DNA of 64,000 bases from Sphingobacteriales bacterium (GTDB lineage Bacteria > Bacteroidota > Bacteroidia > Chitinophagales > UBA2359), in NCBI GenBank assembly GCA_016706405.1, contig JADJJT010000001.1, positions 1,181,501 to 1,245,500 of the forward strand, in the 5' to 3' direction. Position 1 is the first letter of the stretch; the number at the start of each line of letters is the position of its first letter. This document shows, piece by piece, positions 37,299 to 46,603 of this stretch. Both the position numbers and the translations under genes were made by a program. The notes beneath the pieces were generated by a model, which was not told the origin of the DNA, searched no databases, and saw only the letters and a list, made by a program, of their open reading frames with translations.

Positions 37299-38223
37299 GA
37301 GACTGTCTAAAAATTAAAAATTGGCATGCCAGTCCTAAAAATTGATAGGAAAAAAGTTATTAAAAGAGATGTGAATAAAAGACTATCAGTTTGACGTTTA
37401 AATAATAATTCATAGCTTTATGAAAATCAAACACATAAAGTAAAATGAAAACCTACCCAAGCAGTCTCACCGATAGTCAATGGAGTGCAATATTAGGCAT
37501 TTTAGACGACAAACGGAAACGAAAACACAGTTTAAGAGAAATTTTTTAATGCGCTGTTCTATTTGCTTAAGCTGGCTGTCAATGGCGCATGCTGCCGTTC
37601 CATTTTCCGTCATGGAAGCTTGTTTACTACTATTTTACCAAGTGGAAGAAGGATGGGACGATAGAACTCATCCATGAAATACTCAGGGATAAGACTCGAA
37701 AGCAAGCAGGCAGGGCTTCATCGCCAAGTGTTGGTATAATTGATAGCCAGAGCGTAAAGACAACAAGCGTCGGAGGCTTGTGCAGAGGGATTGACGGGGG
37801 TAAAAAAGTTAAAGGCGAAAGCGGCATATTATTGTAGATACAATGGGACTACTTTTAGCGGTTGTGGTTCATGCGGCAAATGAGCATGACAGTAAATCAG
37901 CCCCAATGGTTATAGCTGACCTCAGAGGCAGGTTTTGCAGATTGGTAAAGATAGTAGCTGATGGCGGGTATAGAGGCGAGTTAATTGAAAATACCCGCAA
38001 AACGTTTGGGTGGGTGGTTGAGGTTGTAAGTAGATCGAATACAGCCTCGAAATTCGAAGTATTGCCAAAAAGATGGATTGTTGAAAGAACTTTTGCATGG
38101 CAAAGCTATCGAAGATTGAGTAAAGACTTTGAGTTCCAAACCGAAACGAGCCAGACAATGATCCAACTTGCCATGATAAAATTGATGCTTAATAGAATTA
38201 GAAAATAAAATTTAGACAGGCTC
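37299..38223 (+). mobile_element. IS5-family (IS1031/IS427-type) element
   Basis: The 925-bp element has inverted ends GAGACTGTCTAAA and, complemented, GAGCCTGTCTAAA. It is flanked by a 3-bp duplication TAA (37296-37298 and 38224-38226), as expected for this IS5 branch. It sits at the very 3' end of the HAD phosphatase gene. The transposase frame is broken at three places. It has no TCCGGA motif. Confidence 0.85.
37445..38208 (+). pseudogene. IS5-family transposase, frameshifted
   Basis: The pieces read MKTYPSSLTDSQWSAILGIL, then FPSWKLVYYYFTKWKKDG, then GIIDSQSVKTTSVGG (catalytic Asp region), GLLLAVVVHAANEHDSKSAP, and IVADGGYRGELIENTRK with WIVERTFAWQSYRRLSKDFE (catalytic Asp and Glu regions) to a stop at 38206-38208. 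Single-base slips near 37548 (T run), 37570 (A pair) and 37812 break the frame. As written it should be inactive. Confidence 0.8.
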
Positions 38224-38877
38224 TAAGGCTTTTATTATCATTTGGTATAAATTGGTAGCGGCAAAACTATTAATAATCATATTTGCCGCCGACAGGTTTT
38301 GATTGCCGCTATTTGGGTTATAAAAACCAACACAAAACATATTTGCAGCCTTAGCTGCCGTAACACCATTAAAACTATCTTCAATGACTATGCACTCCTT
38401 TGGCAGATGCCCCGCCTCATGCGCTGCCAACTCAAAAATATCCGGATGAGGTTTGCCGCGAGCAACTTGTTCCCCACTTATAATTGTCGTAAAGTATGGC
38501 CTTAATTTAGTTTTTTGCAAAATAAGGTCAATGTTTTGCCTCAACCCCGACGAGGCAATGGCGCAAGGCACTCTATTAGTTTTTAAGAATTGTAAAAAGG
38601 GAAGTAAGTGGGGCGTTGGCGTTAAGTTTGCTTTTTGTAAAGTTTTAAATTTTAAGGCTTTTTCGGCCAAAATATATTGCTCAACAGGCAAGCTTAGTTT
38701 ATACACATCAACAATGTATTGCCAAAACAACCTACCCGATGCCCCAATAAATTGCAAATATATTGTTTGAGGCATTTCAAAGCCAAGACTTTTAAACCAC
38801 GCGAGGTTCATGTCCATATACAATTTTTCAGTATCGACTAATACGCCGTCCAAATCAAAAATAACTAAACAAGACAT
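38212..38877 (-). CDS. HAD-superfamily phosphatase (beta-phosphoglucomutase-like)
   Basis: The 221-residue hydrolase has the nucleophile motif FDLDGVLVDTE (Asp8, Asp10), motif II AIASSGL, a Lys in RGKPHPDIF and the acidic motif IVIEDSFNGVTAA. The helical cap after residue 15 fits the phosphoglycolate phosphatase/beta-phosphoglucomutase group, but sequence alone does not fix the substrate. The last residues EPV and the stop codon are supplied by the end of the adjacent IS5-type element; without it the frame would have ended IKALNSDL. ATG 38877 is preferred over a longer start. Confidence 0.85.
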   Translation of the reverse strand: MSCLVIFDLDGVLVDTEKLYMDMNLAWFKSLGFEMPQTIYLQFIGASGRLFWQYIVDVYKLSLPVEQYILAEKALKFKTLQKANLTPTPHLLPFLQFLKTNRVPCAIASSGLRQNIDLILQKTKLRPYFTTIISGEQVARGKPHPDIFELAAHEAGHLPKECIVIEDSFNGVTAAKAANMFCVGFYNPNSGNQNLSAANMIINSFAATNLYQMIIKALEPV

Positions 38878-38957
38878 AAAAAGGAAACAATAATAGGAAG
38901 CACTACAACAAATAAGGCGCATAAATTGAGCCAAATTAAATAAAAATGCTAAATTTG

Positions 38958-38965
38958 CAAAAATA
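38958..38965 (-). promoter_or_regulatory. -7 box of the HAD phosphatase gene
   Basis: TATTTTTG on the minus strand fits TAnnTTTG and lies about 80 bases before the start codon at 38877. Confidence 0.45.
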
Positions 38966-39028
38966 CAAGTACTGCGTGCAACGCTTTTTTAAATGTTTGC
39001 ATCTTTAAACTACAGAAATTAGTATTTA

Positions 39029-39604
39029 ATGCGTTGGGCTACCGAAATTTGTGAAAAAGACCTTATACGAGGCTGTATTGATGGAAAACAAAAGCACCAA
39101 GAGGCTTTGTACGCCCGGTACTCGCCAAAACTGTTTGCCATTTGCCTGCGCTATGCCAACGACCGCCCTACCGCCGAAGATATTTTACAAGACAGTTTCA
39201 TAAAAATTTTCCGGAACTTAGAAAAGTTTAGATTTGATGGCTCGTTTGAAGGATGGATGCGCCGGATAGCCGTCAATACCGCCATTGAATATTTCCGGAA
39301 ATCAACCCCTATGTACCCAATTGTTGAGACGGGAGGCGGGGTAAATGAAATTGTGAACGAAAACATATTGGCAAACTTAAACGCCGCCGATTTATTGAAA
39401 TTGGTACAAGAATTGTCGCCCGGATACCGAACCATCTTTAATTTATATGCTATTGAAGGCTTTACGCACCGCGAAATTGCCGAAATGCTCTCTATCAGCG
39501 AGGGAACATCAAAATCGCAATTAGCACGTGCGCGCTATTTATTGCAAAAACGTTTACATGATTTAAAACTATACAAAACAAAGGTCTATGTTGAAGCGAC
39601 CTGA
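39029..39604 (+). CDS. RNA polymerase ECF sigma factor
   Basis: The 191-residue sigma-70-family factor has region 2 (LYARYSPKLFAICLRY, PTAEDILQDSFIKIF, DGSFEGWMRRIAVNTAIEY) and region 4 (LSPGYRTIFNLYAIEG, THREIAEMLSISEGTSKSQL), whose helix-turn-helix reads the -35 site. It has no region 3, as usual for ECF factors. The stop codon overlaps the start of the next gene by 17 bases, a sign of translational coupling with its anti-sigma partner. Confidence 0.95.
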   Translation: MRWATEICEKDLIRGCIDGKQKHQEALYARYSPKLFAICLRYANDRPTAEDILQDSFIKIFRNLEKFRFDGSFEGWMRRIAVNTAIEYFRKSTPMYPIVETGGGVNEIVNENILANLNAADLLKLVQELSPGYRTIFNLYAIEGFTHREIAEMLSISEGTSKSQLARARYLLQKRLHDLKLYKTKVYVEAT

Positions 39605-41099
39605 AAATATGAACCCCATTGACGAGCTTTTTCGCGAAGGATTGGCCAACCACCAAACGCCTCCCCCACCCCGACTGTGGAAAGGGATTGCCGCGCAACT
39701 GCCCACCCGAAAGCCTTTTTACCAAAATTGGCAATTTACTACTTTATTAGTGGCCACTGCCTTGTTTTTGGGAGGCATAGGCGGGTATTATTTGGCCCTG
39801 CCCACCCAAAAAACTAATCGTATTGATGCCATTACTATTGCCGACAGCCCACCCGAAGGGCAAAACATAGCGCCACCAAGTGCTAATTTACAAAGCAAGG
39901 CACAGCCTACTGCCGCTACTGAAAATAGCATCTTAAAGTCGGGTAACGATATTGATACCGACAAAAACGCGCAAAGAAAGGTTAATACTGCTAAAGGTGT
40001 AGATACCGAGCCGCTTTCGGCGGTAAATGACCAGAGCGATGCAAATGCTAACAGCACCTTACTATCCAGATGGAAAAATAAATCCGGAAAAAAAAGCCAA
40101 AGCCTTTTAAACTCAACAATGGCCACAGCAGCAAATATCAAGGCAAACTCAAACTTGTTGCCTTCAAGTACAACATCGTATATTGAAACTATTGATATTG
40201 CTGCTAACAAAAATAAAAACACTGACTTTACCCAGCCGCTTGTTGCCAACCTTAAAAACACCGACCCAACACCTGCGCAAGCCAAAACCGAAGCCTTGGC
40301 AACCTTGCCTAAATTGTTGGCTTCAACAGCTAATAACGACAACAAAACAACAATTAATGCGTTGGAACACAATTTGCCCCAAGATCAAAACCCCAGCAAA
40401 GCAAACTACCAAGCACCAATAGGGCTTTGGGTGGGCAGTTTTGTTAACGGGGGCCTAAACTGGATTGTTAGCCCCAATGCCATGCAAAACCCGCGTGCTA
40501 ATTTAGTAGCTGCCCAGCCATCGGCTGCTCGTTTTGGATGGGGGCAAGGATTAAGCGCCGGCTATAATTTTAGTCGTAATTTTGGTGTTCAGGTCGAGTA
40601 TATAGGCAAAACATCGGTAGGGCAAAACTATAAAATGACGGCTACCAATAAATACCGCGACAATTCATTGGTAAATAATGGCTTGCCGGCCAAAGGATTA
40701 TCGAGCAAAACAAGGGTTAATTTAGTCTATACGCAAATACCCGTTTTAGTTAAGTTCCGCACGGCAAACCTGTTTTTAAAATCAAGCCAATTGCCCGCAA
40801 CTATATCGGTTTTGGCAGGCATACAATACAGCAAACTTAAAGCAGCCGCTATTAAAATAGACAATTACCTGCTACAAGAGCAATTACTAAACCAACATCA
40901 GTACGCTATAGCCTTAGGTGCCGAAATGGAACTGTACCTCACACGCAATTATTTTTTAACCTTTGCAAGCCGTGCAAGTTTTGGCGCAACAACCCCTAAC
41001 AGCACGGAGGCAAGCATACCCTTTGCCAAAAATAATGCAACCTTAATTAACTGGGGACTAAGAGCGGGTATAAATTACCGTTTTGCCCCTACTAATTAA
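39588..41099 (+). CDS. Membrane anti-sigma factor with C-terminal outer-membrane-barrel-like domain
   Basis: The 503-residue protein begins with a short cytoplasmic part (NPIDELFREGLANHQTPPPPRLW) and a single membrane helix at about 50-70 (FTTLLVATALFLGGIGGYYLA). A long Asn/Thr/Lys-rich low-complexity region follows, and the final about 220 residues (WVGSFVNGGLNWIV to AGINYRFAPTN) read as a PorT-like eight-stranded barrel. It is coupled to the sigma gene by a 17-base overlap; an ATG at 39609 is an alternative start. The layout suggests an inner-membrane anti-sigma joined to an envelope domain, though whether the last domain enters the outer membrane is unknown. Confidence 0.78.
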   Translation: MLKRPENMNPIDELFREGLANHQTPPPPRLWKGIAAQLPTRKPFYQNWQFTTLLVATALFLGGIGGYYLALPTQKTNRIDAITIADSPPEGQNIAPPSANLQSKAQPTAATENSILKSGNDIDTDKNAQRKVNTAKGVDTEPLSAVNDQSDANANSTLLSRWKNKSGKKSQSLLNSTMATAANIKANSNLLPSSTTSYIETIDIAANKNKNTDFTQPLVANLKNTDPTPAQAKTEALATLPKLLASTANNDNKTTINALEHNLPQDQNPSKANYQAPIGLWVGSFVNGGLNWIVSPNAMQNPRANLVAAQPSAARFGWGQGLSAGYNFSRNFGVQVEYIGKTSVGQNYKMTATNKYRDNSLVNNGLPAKGLSSKTRVNLVYTQIPVLVKFRTANLFLKSSQLPATISVLAGIQYSKLKAAAIKIDNYLLQEQLLNQHQYAIALGAEMELYLTRNYFLTFASRASFGATTPNSTEASIPFAKNNATLINWGLRAGINYRFAPTN

Positions 41100-41157
41100 T
41101 GGCATAACAGCTTAAAAAATGTAAAAATATAAAGGTTTAGGTGTTTATATACAATGC

Positions 41158-41196
41158 AGCGATACTCGTGCAAAAGCATAGGGTGTCGCTTTTTTG
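41158..41196 (+). terminator. Terminator after the anti-sigma gene
   Basis: AGCGATACTC and GGGTGTCGCT pair (with G-U steps) around a 13-base loop and are followed by TTTTTTG, about 60 bases after the stop codon. Confidence 0.65.
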
Positions 41197-41279
41197 TAGT
41201 AGAATGCCAATTTTATTTGTATTTTTGGCGGCTGTTTTGAAATAAATATTTTAAATTCGATTATTCTATATTAGATTTT

Positions 41280-42698
41280 ATGCCTTTTTCTTATTTCCGG
41301 ATTTTTTTGTTTAGCATAGTTTGCATCACACATTCAGTTACCTTTGTTTTTGCCCAAATGCCGCCGGCCTTTGCAAATGCAGTAAAAGATACTTTTGACC
41401 TACCCGTTTCGACCTCAATAATTAACACAATACAAGCCGCCGATGTGGACTTTGATGGCGATTTAGATATTTTAACCGGACAATTACAGCAAGAAGCTTT
41501 GTTTTTATTTTCAAACTCCGGAAAAAAAGACAGCGCAATTTTAGGTACGTACAGCAAAAATCCGGATGGTATGCTTACGGCCTCCTCGTTTTTAAACTAT
41601 GCCCGCCTTGCCGACCTCGATGGCGATGGCGATTTAGACCTGCTAACAACCAGTTTTGACCCTAATAATGCCAGCGCTGGCGTATTTGCCTACCAAACCA
41701 ATGTAGGTAACGCTTACAAACAACAATTTGCAGCACCACAACTAAACCCATTTGGATTGTCGCTGCCTGCCGATACCTTAGTGCCTACAACCCTTGAAGT
41801 ATTTGATTTTGATGCCGATAATGATTTTGATATTTTGGCCGGATTAATTACACCTTCCGGAACAGGCAACGTGTATTATTGTTTTTATCAAAACACAGGT
41901 AACGCCCAAACACCCAATTTTGCCCCGGCGCAAGTTCAACCCACGTGGCTACCCGATATTTTTACCCAAACAGCTACCCATTATATTACCGCTGCCTGGG
42001 GCGATTTTGACCAAAACGGCCACTTCGATTGTATTGCTTTCTCAAAACTAATAACCGACCCCACAAATCCCGCCGATACGGCCACTCAGGCCTTCTATTA
42101 CCACAGCACAAACGATCAGATGGGTGGTTTTCCCGTTTTTGCTACAGCCCAAAAAGCTTCGTTAAATATTACCAAAACCACCAATAACCAATGGCCGTAT
42201 ATTGTACCCACTGCCGGCGATTTTGACGGCGACGGCGACCTTGATATACTAGCCTCATGGGCCGAAGGCAGTACGCAGTCGCGGTTTTATTTTTGGGAAA
42301 ACAAACTGTGGATTACCAATGCGCCGCCTGATTTACCCCTAAATAAGGAAAACAATTTATTAAAAAATTTCAGCGTGGTTTACCAGCAGCAAAGCCATAG
42401 CTTACAAATAAATTATCATAATTACCAAACTGACGCCACAATCTACCATCCGGATTATAATAATGCTGTCTTAAATAATTGTCAGTTAGTAATTGCCAGC
42501 CTTGATGGCCGTATTTGGCATACTGTATCCGGAAAAAAATTAGCTGAAAGCCTTTTTTCTGTTTCAAATAATTCAGGCTACAACAGCATGAGCATACCAT
42601 TGCCTCCGCTTGGGCAGGGTTATTATTTAGTTGGTATTGTGGGTGGACAAAACAAATTGCTTCGAAATGGGCATTTTGTAATTCAAAACAGCAAATAG
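41280..42698 (+). CDS. Secreted FG-GAP/VCBS-repeat protein
   Basis: The 472-residue protein has a signal peptide ending FVFAQ. Calcium-loop repeats follow: DVDFDGDLDIL, DLDGDGDLDLL, DFDADNDFDIL, DFDQNGHFDCI and DFDGDGDLDIL. The C-terminus (from about residue 365) has beta-strand character with CQLVIASLDGRIWH and YYLVGIVGG, a likely sorting domain. It is a shorter relative of the 5406-7790 protein. Confidence 0.8.
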   Translation: MPFSYFRIFLFSIVCITHSVTFVFAQMPPAFANAVKDTFDLPVSTSIINTIQAADVDFDGDLDILTGQLQQEALFLFSNSGKKDSAILGTYSKNPDGMLTASSFLNYARLADLDGDGDLDLLTTSFDPNNASAGVFAYQTNVGNAYKQQFAAPQLNPFGLSLPADTLVPTTLEVFDFDADNDFDILAGLITPSGTGNVYYCFYQNTGNAQTPNFAPAQVQPTWLPDIFTQTATHYITAAWGDFDQNGHFDCIAFSKLITDPTNPADTATQAFYYHSTNDQMGGFPVFATAQKASLNITKTTNNQWPYIVPTAGDFDGDGDLDILASWAEGSTQSRFYFWENKLWITNAPPDLPLNKENNLLKNFSVVYQQQSHSLQINYHNYQTDATIYHPDYNNAVLNNCQLVIASLDGRIWHTVSGKKLAESLFSVSNNSGYNSMSIPLPPLGQGYYLVGIVGGQNKLLRNGHFVIQNSK

Positions 42699-43032
42699 TT
42701 TAGTGCTAGCTAATTTATTGGTATTAGTAAAATAGTGTAGGTTCTGATTTATTGTGCAAACCATAGTAGCTCTTATAAAATCAGTAAATTTGTTCGTTAT
42801 TTTAGCGAATTGTATTTTGATTATTTTGTTGTAACTTTGTAGAAAGGTTTTTTAATTTTACCGTTCTCAATTTATTAAACTAAGATACTGATAATTTACC
42901 TCTTCAATTTTTATCCGGAATTTAACCGGACAACCAACTATAAATAAGTACAACCCATTCATTTAATTTACATCAAAGCTAAGTAAAACCGTTATTCATC
43001 CTTTGTCAATAAAAACACAACAAAATACATAT
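42699..43032. other. Intergenic gap before the tandem T9SS pair
   Basis: About 330 bases with no supported gene. One TCCGGA (42915) and a TAACTTTG box (about 42830-42838) are present; the box could start transcription toward the 43033 gene. Confidence 0.45.
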
Positions 43033-43935
43033 ATGCAAACTAAAAAAACTATTGTCCCGATTTTATTCACCCTCGCAACATTTATTATTAGCAGTATAAG
43101 CAGCAACACCCTATCGTTGGTGCAATTACAAGCACAAAATTGCATTTACGAAGTATTAGATGGCGCCCCTATGGCTGTGGCCAAACAACCTTGGTATTTT
43201 TGTACCAATACCTCGTTGGCAGCCGATATTACCGTTACGCAAACCATACCCCCAAGTAAAAACATTACCCCCGATTATATATACGTTGTAACCAAACCTT
43301 CAGACAAAACAATAACAGGTACTACCCCCAACGGCGCTTTTGATTTTAACAAAGGGCCAGGCAATAAACCCTACCCCGATGGCGTTTACCCCCTAACCGT
43401 TTTTGCCTACAGCCAAGCAGGTTTTAACGAAATGGCCAATAAATTTAAGGGCGTATTTGAAAGCTTTGGCCTTGATATATCTAAATTGCCCGAACAAAAC
43501 CCCATTGCCTTAGCAATAGCCTTAGACGCGGACAAAAAACTTACCTTAGCCGAATTTGAAACTTTTTGGTGCGAAACATTGCCTACAATGGGGGCAATAC
43601 CTTGCCAATACTCTATGGGGCTTTATCACGAAATTACGGTAACAAAAGATGCTGCTAAATGCCAGGCCATTGGTATTGATTCTAATGCCGCATCCAATAA
43701 ATTTGTAGCCCACATTTTGCCCGGCAATACCTTGCAATTTACCCTTCCGGATGCTTTTAACACAGCAAATATTATTATTTATACCGCTAATGGCCATTTA
43801 TTTGAAAGTTTACCTGTATCTTACGGCACTTTTTCGAAATCCGTAAGCACGCAAACATGGCCTAAAGGTATTTATTTAGCTAAGATTACCAATAATAACG
43901 GTTACAGCTTTAATACCCGGTTTGCAATATGGTAA
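43033..43935 (+). CDS. Secreted protein with T9SS C-terminal domain, first of a tandem pair
   Basis: The 300-residue protein has a signal peptide (MQTKKTIVPILFTLATFIIS) and a mature core I cannot name, containing PNGAFDFNKGPGNKPYPDGVY. The C-terminal about 80 residues (NTANIIIYTANGHLFESL, GIYLAKITNNNG) form a T9SS type A sorting domain. The neighbour at 44015-44941 shares the DGSFDF-type motif, an E-rich helix and layout, so the two likely arose by duplication. ATG 43033 is used rather than an upstream TTG. Confidence 0.75.
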   Translation: MQTKKTIVPILFTLATFIISSISSNTLSLVQLQAQNCIYEVLDGAPMAVAKQPWYFCTNTSLAADITVTQTIPPSKNITPDYIYVVTKPSDKTITGTTPNGAFDFNKGPGNKPYPDGVYPLTVFAYSQAGFNEMANKFKGVFESFGLDISKLPEQNPIALAIALDADKKLTLAEFETFWCETLPTMGAIPCQYSMGLYHEITVTKDAAKCQAIGIDSNAASNKFVAHILPGNTLQFTLPDAFNTANIIIYTANGHLFESLPVSYGTFSKSVSTQTWPKGIYLAKITNNNGYSFNTRFAIW

Positions 43936-44014
43936 ACTAAAAAAGGAACATTACTGCCTACCTAAATAAACAAGCAAACAAATTAAATCATAATATACTA
44001 AAAAAAACTTAAGA

Positions 44015-44941
44015 ATGAAGCAAATTTTTACCTTTATGCTATTATTGGGCCTAATGAACGCCCAAGCACAACTTACCGATTGTAAGTTTTTTGTTGCCGA
44101 CTGCTTACAAGTTCCAATAGCACCTACCAGTGTTGCCTGCCAAAGCGGTAAAGATGCCGCTAACTTAGTCATTAAAGAATGGAGCTCGACTGGATGTGCC
44201 ACTTTGCCAAGTTACCGCATTATTGTTACCAGCCCCGAACAAGTGTTATTAGACGGTGCTGGCAAACCCCGCGTAGATGCAAATGGCAACGAACTAAAAG
44301 GCGAACCAGTTGTAGGTGTATCTGCTGACGGTAGTTTCGATTTTACAAATAATCCGGACACCGGAAGTCCCTTTGTGCTGCAAGACTATAAATTTACCGT
44401 TTTTGCCTACCGCGAATCGCAGGTAGATTCATTTGTAAACAATAACAAAGCACTGCTTGAGTTTTTGGTGGGCACCGAAATTACCTCGACTGATTTAGCT
44501 GTTTTATTTGATGCAATGGCCAGCTTATTTGGCGATCTTTCTATCAAAGACGTTGAAAATGCTTTATGCAAACCAATTACTAATTTAGGTGGCTTAACCC
44601 TTGAAGATGCAGGCGTGGTTCCGGTACCCGAATACAACTATGGTGGCTCGTATGTAGTTAGCCTTAAAGCCGAACCCGATTGCTTATCAACCGGTGTTAG
44701 CAGTTTGCCCGATAACACTTTAATTATAACCTACCAAGCTCAAGATAATGCCGTACAAGTAGCTACTATTGGTAAAGCGCAGATTAATTTACACGACTTA
44801 ACCGGAAAAAATATATTTGCTACCCAAGTATCGCCCGGTAAAACCCAGGTTAATTTACCAAGTTTAGTAAACGGTATGTATATTTTAAACGCACAAAGTA
44901 CCGATGGTCGGATGCTAACCCAACGCATTATAGTACAATAA
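44015..44941 (+). CDS. Secreted protein with T9SS C-terminal domain, second of a tandem pair
   Basis: The 308-residue protein has a signal peptide ending NAQAQ. Its core includes VVGVSADGSFDFTNNPDTGS and YKFTVFAYRESQVDSF, matching the preceding gene (YPLTVFAYSQAGFNEM), and it ends in a T9SS sorting domain (KAQINLHDLTGKNIFATQV, MYILNAQSTDG). Function unknown. A strong terminator follows. Confidence 0.75.
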   Translation: MKQIFTFMLLLGLMNAQAQLTDCKFFVADCLQVPIAPTSVACQSGKDAANLVIKEWSSTGCATLPSYRIIVTSPEQVLLDGAGKPRVDANGNELKGEPVVGVSADGSFDFTNNPDTGSPFVLQDYKFTVFAYRESQVDSFVNNNKALLEFLVGTEITSTDLAVLFDAMASLFGDLSIKDVENALCKPITNLGGLTLEDAGVVPVPEYNYGGSYVVSLKAEPDCLSTGVSSLPDNTLIITYQAQDNAVQVATIGKAQINLHDLTGKNIFATQVSPGKTQVNLPSLVNGMYILNAQSTDGRMLTQRIIVQ

Positions 44942-44995
44942 GCAAACACATACGTTTGATAACTGTGCATATATAAATTACACTTAAAAATATTG

Positions 44996-45034
44996 CGCCG
45001 GAAAAGCCCAAAACAGCTATTCCGGCGTTTTTTA
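44996..45034 (+). terminator. Terminator of the T9SS pair
   Basis: CGCCGGAA at 44996-45003 pairs with TTCCGGCG at 45020-45027 and is followed by TTTTTTATT, 55 bases after the stop codon. Confidence 0.85.
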
Positions 45035-45090
45035 TTGATTTATTTTAACCATACATACAACAAACAACGCCACTCAACACGTTAAAAATA

Positions 45091-45846
45091 ATGTCTAACA
45101 CCCTTTTAATTGTTTACGCTACCTATTTGGAGGCTCAACCTTTACTGCTGCTTTTACAACCCTTTTTAGAAACAAGTGCTGAGTGCGATAAAAATGACTC
45201 GCAATTACTTTTGACTACAAAAGATAGTACCTTTTTAAGTTTTGTGCTATCGTCAAAATTAAAAGTTCAGCTACTAATTACCGGAGCCGGATTAACTGCC
45301 ACCTCGTGTTGGGTAACAAAAATTACAAGTTTATTTAACTATAGTCTAGCTATAAATGCTGGCATTGCCGGATGTTTTGACTCCAAATTATCTATTGGCA
45401 GCGTTGTTTATGTAACCAAAGATACTATTGCCGATATGGGCTCCGAAGAACCACTTATTGGGTTTAAGCCTATTAGCCAAATGCCATTTTTTAACGCCAA
45501 CGCTTTTCCATATCAACAAGGATATATATACCAAAACCCACCGCAGCACAATACAATATTACAAACGCATTTAAGCCAGCTACCACAAGCAAGCGGCATA
45601 ACCGTTAATTGTGTTACCGGCAAAAAAACGACACTGAGGCAGCGGCGGCAATTATTTAATCCGGATATTGAAACAATGGAAGGAGCAGCCTTTTTTTATG
45701 CCTGCCATCTTACCCAAACGCCTTGTATAGCCATACGGGCAATTTCAAACCGCGCCGGCGACAGAAAATATACTAATTGGGACCTACCTTTGGCCGTAGA
45801 AAAACTAACTCACAATATTTGGTCCTTGATAAAACTGTTCCAGTAA
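45091..45846 (+). CDS. mqnB: Futalosine hydrolase
   Basis: The 251-residue nucleosidase hydrolyses futalosine to dehypoxanthine futalosine in the alternative menaquinone pathway. The fold of the MTA/SAH nucleosidase family is seen in LLITGAGLTATSCWV, NAGIAGCFDSKLSIGSVV, the nucleobase Asp region NRAGDRKYTNWD and IETMEGAAFFYAC (catalytic/ribose-binding Glu). Other mqn genes are not in the window; its presence implies that menaquinone is made through futalosine. Confidence 0.9.
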   Translation: MSNTLLIVYATYLEAQPLLLLLQPFLETSAECDKNDSQLLLTTKDSTFLSFVLSSKLKVQLLITGAGLTATSCWVTKITSLFNYSLAINAGIAGCFDSKLSIGSVVYVTKDTIADMGSEEPLIGFKPISQMPFFNANAFPYQQGYIYQNPPQHNTILQTHLSQLPQASGITVNCVTGKKTTLRQRRQLFNPDIETMEGAAFFYACHLTQTPCIAIRAISNRAGDRKYTNWDLPLAVEKLTHNIWSLIKLFQ

Positions 45847-45944
45847 AATAATAGTAGCTTGGCAATTTGTTTTCTTTTACTTTTAAACCTTTGGCGTGCC
45901 TACGGTAAACCTGCAATGAGAACAAAAATTTATTGTTTAAATTG

Positions 45945-45952
45945 TATCTTTG
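45945..45952 (+). promoter_or_regulatory. -7 box of the paaD promoter
   Basis: TATCTTTG lies 55 bases before the start codon of paaD. Confidence 0.5.
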
Positions 45953-46006
45953 CAAAATAGAATCTTATATTTATAACCTTTAAATATTTTTATCTTCACT
46001 TTTACT

Positions 46007-46528
46007 ATGGCAAATGACAAACAATCTATCAACGAACCACAAATATGGGAATGGCTATCGGCAATTTGCGACCCCGAAATTCCGGTTTTATCTATTGTTG
46101 ACTTAGGTATTATCCGGAAAATAAATATTGAACCAAGCAATGACATCGACCAAGCAAATGTTGAAATAATTATAACGCCAACTTATTCGGGCTGCCCTGC
46201 TATGAATACCATCGAGGCTGAAATTGCCTACACTTTAACACAACAAGGTTTATCGTTTGTTAAAATTACAACTGTTTTATCGCCGGCATGGACAACCGAC
46301 TGGTTAAGCGCTGCCGGGCGCGCCAAACTTTTAGCATACGGCATTGCACCACCAACAAAAACCAGTTCAAACAAACAAGCGCTTTTTGCAGCCCCTCCGG
46401 TTGTAGCCTGCCCGCAATGCGGCAGCACAAAAACGCAAATGATTAGCAATTTTGGCTCAACTCCTTGCAAAGCTCTTTATAGATGTTTAAACTGCCTCGA
46501 ACCTTTCGATTATTTTAAATGTCATTAA
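46007..46528 (+). CDS. paaD: Phenylacetyl-CoA epoxidase maturation/assembly protein PaaD (PaaJ)
   Basis: The 173-residue protein has an N-terminal DUF59/MIP18-type domain (CDPEIPVLSIVDLGIIRKI, TPTYSGCPAMNTIEAEI) and a C-terminal zinc ribbon (CPQCGSTKTQMISNFG ... CLNCLEPFDYFKCH). This pairing is typical of PaaD/PaaJ, which helps Fe-S insertion into the phenylacetyl-CoA epoxidase system. The paaABCE genes are absent here, but paaI follows 75 bases downstream on the same strand. Confidence 0.88.
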   Translation: MANDKQSINEPQIWEWLSAICDPEIPVLSIVDLGIIRKINIEPSNDIDQANVEIIITPTYSGCPAMNTIEAEIAYTLTQQGLSFVKITTVLSPAWTTDWLSAAGRAKLLAYGIAPPTKTSSNKQALFAAPPVVACPQCGSTKTQMISNFGSTPCKALYRCLNCLEPFDYFKCH

Positions 46529-46603
46529 AAGTAGGCGTAGCATTGAGGGTTCAGCACAATAATAAAGAAAAAAACAAATACAATATACAAAGTTATACCA
46601 AAT

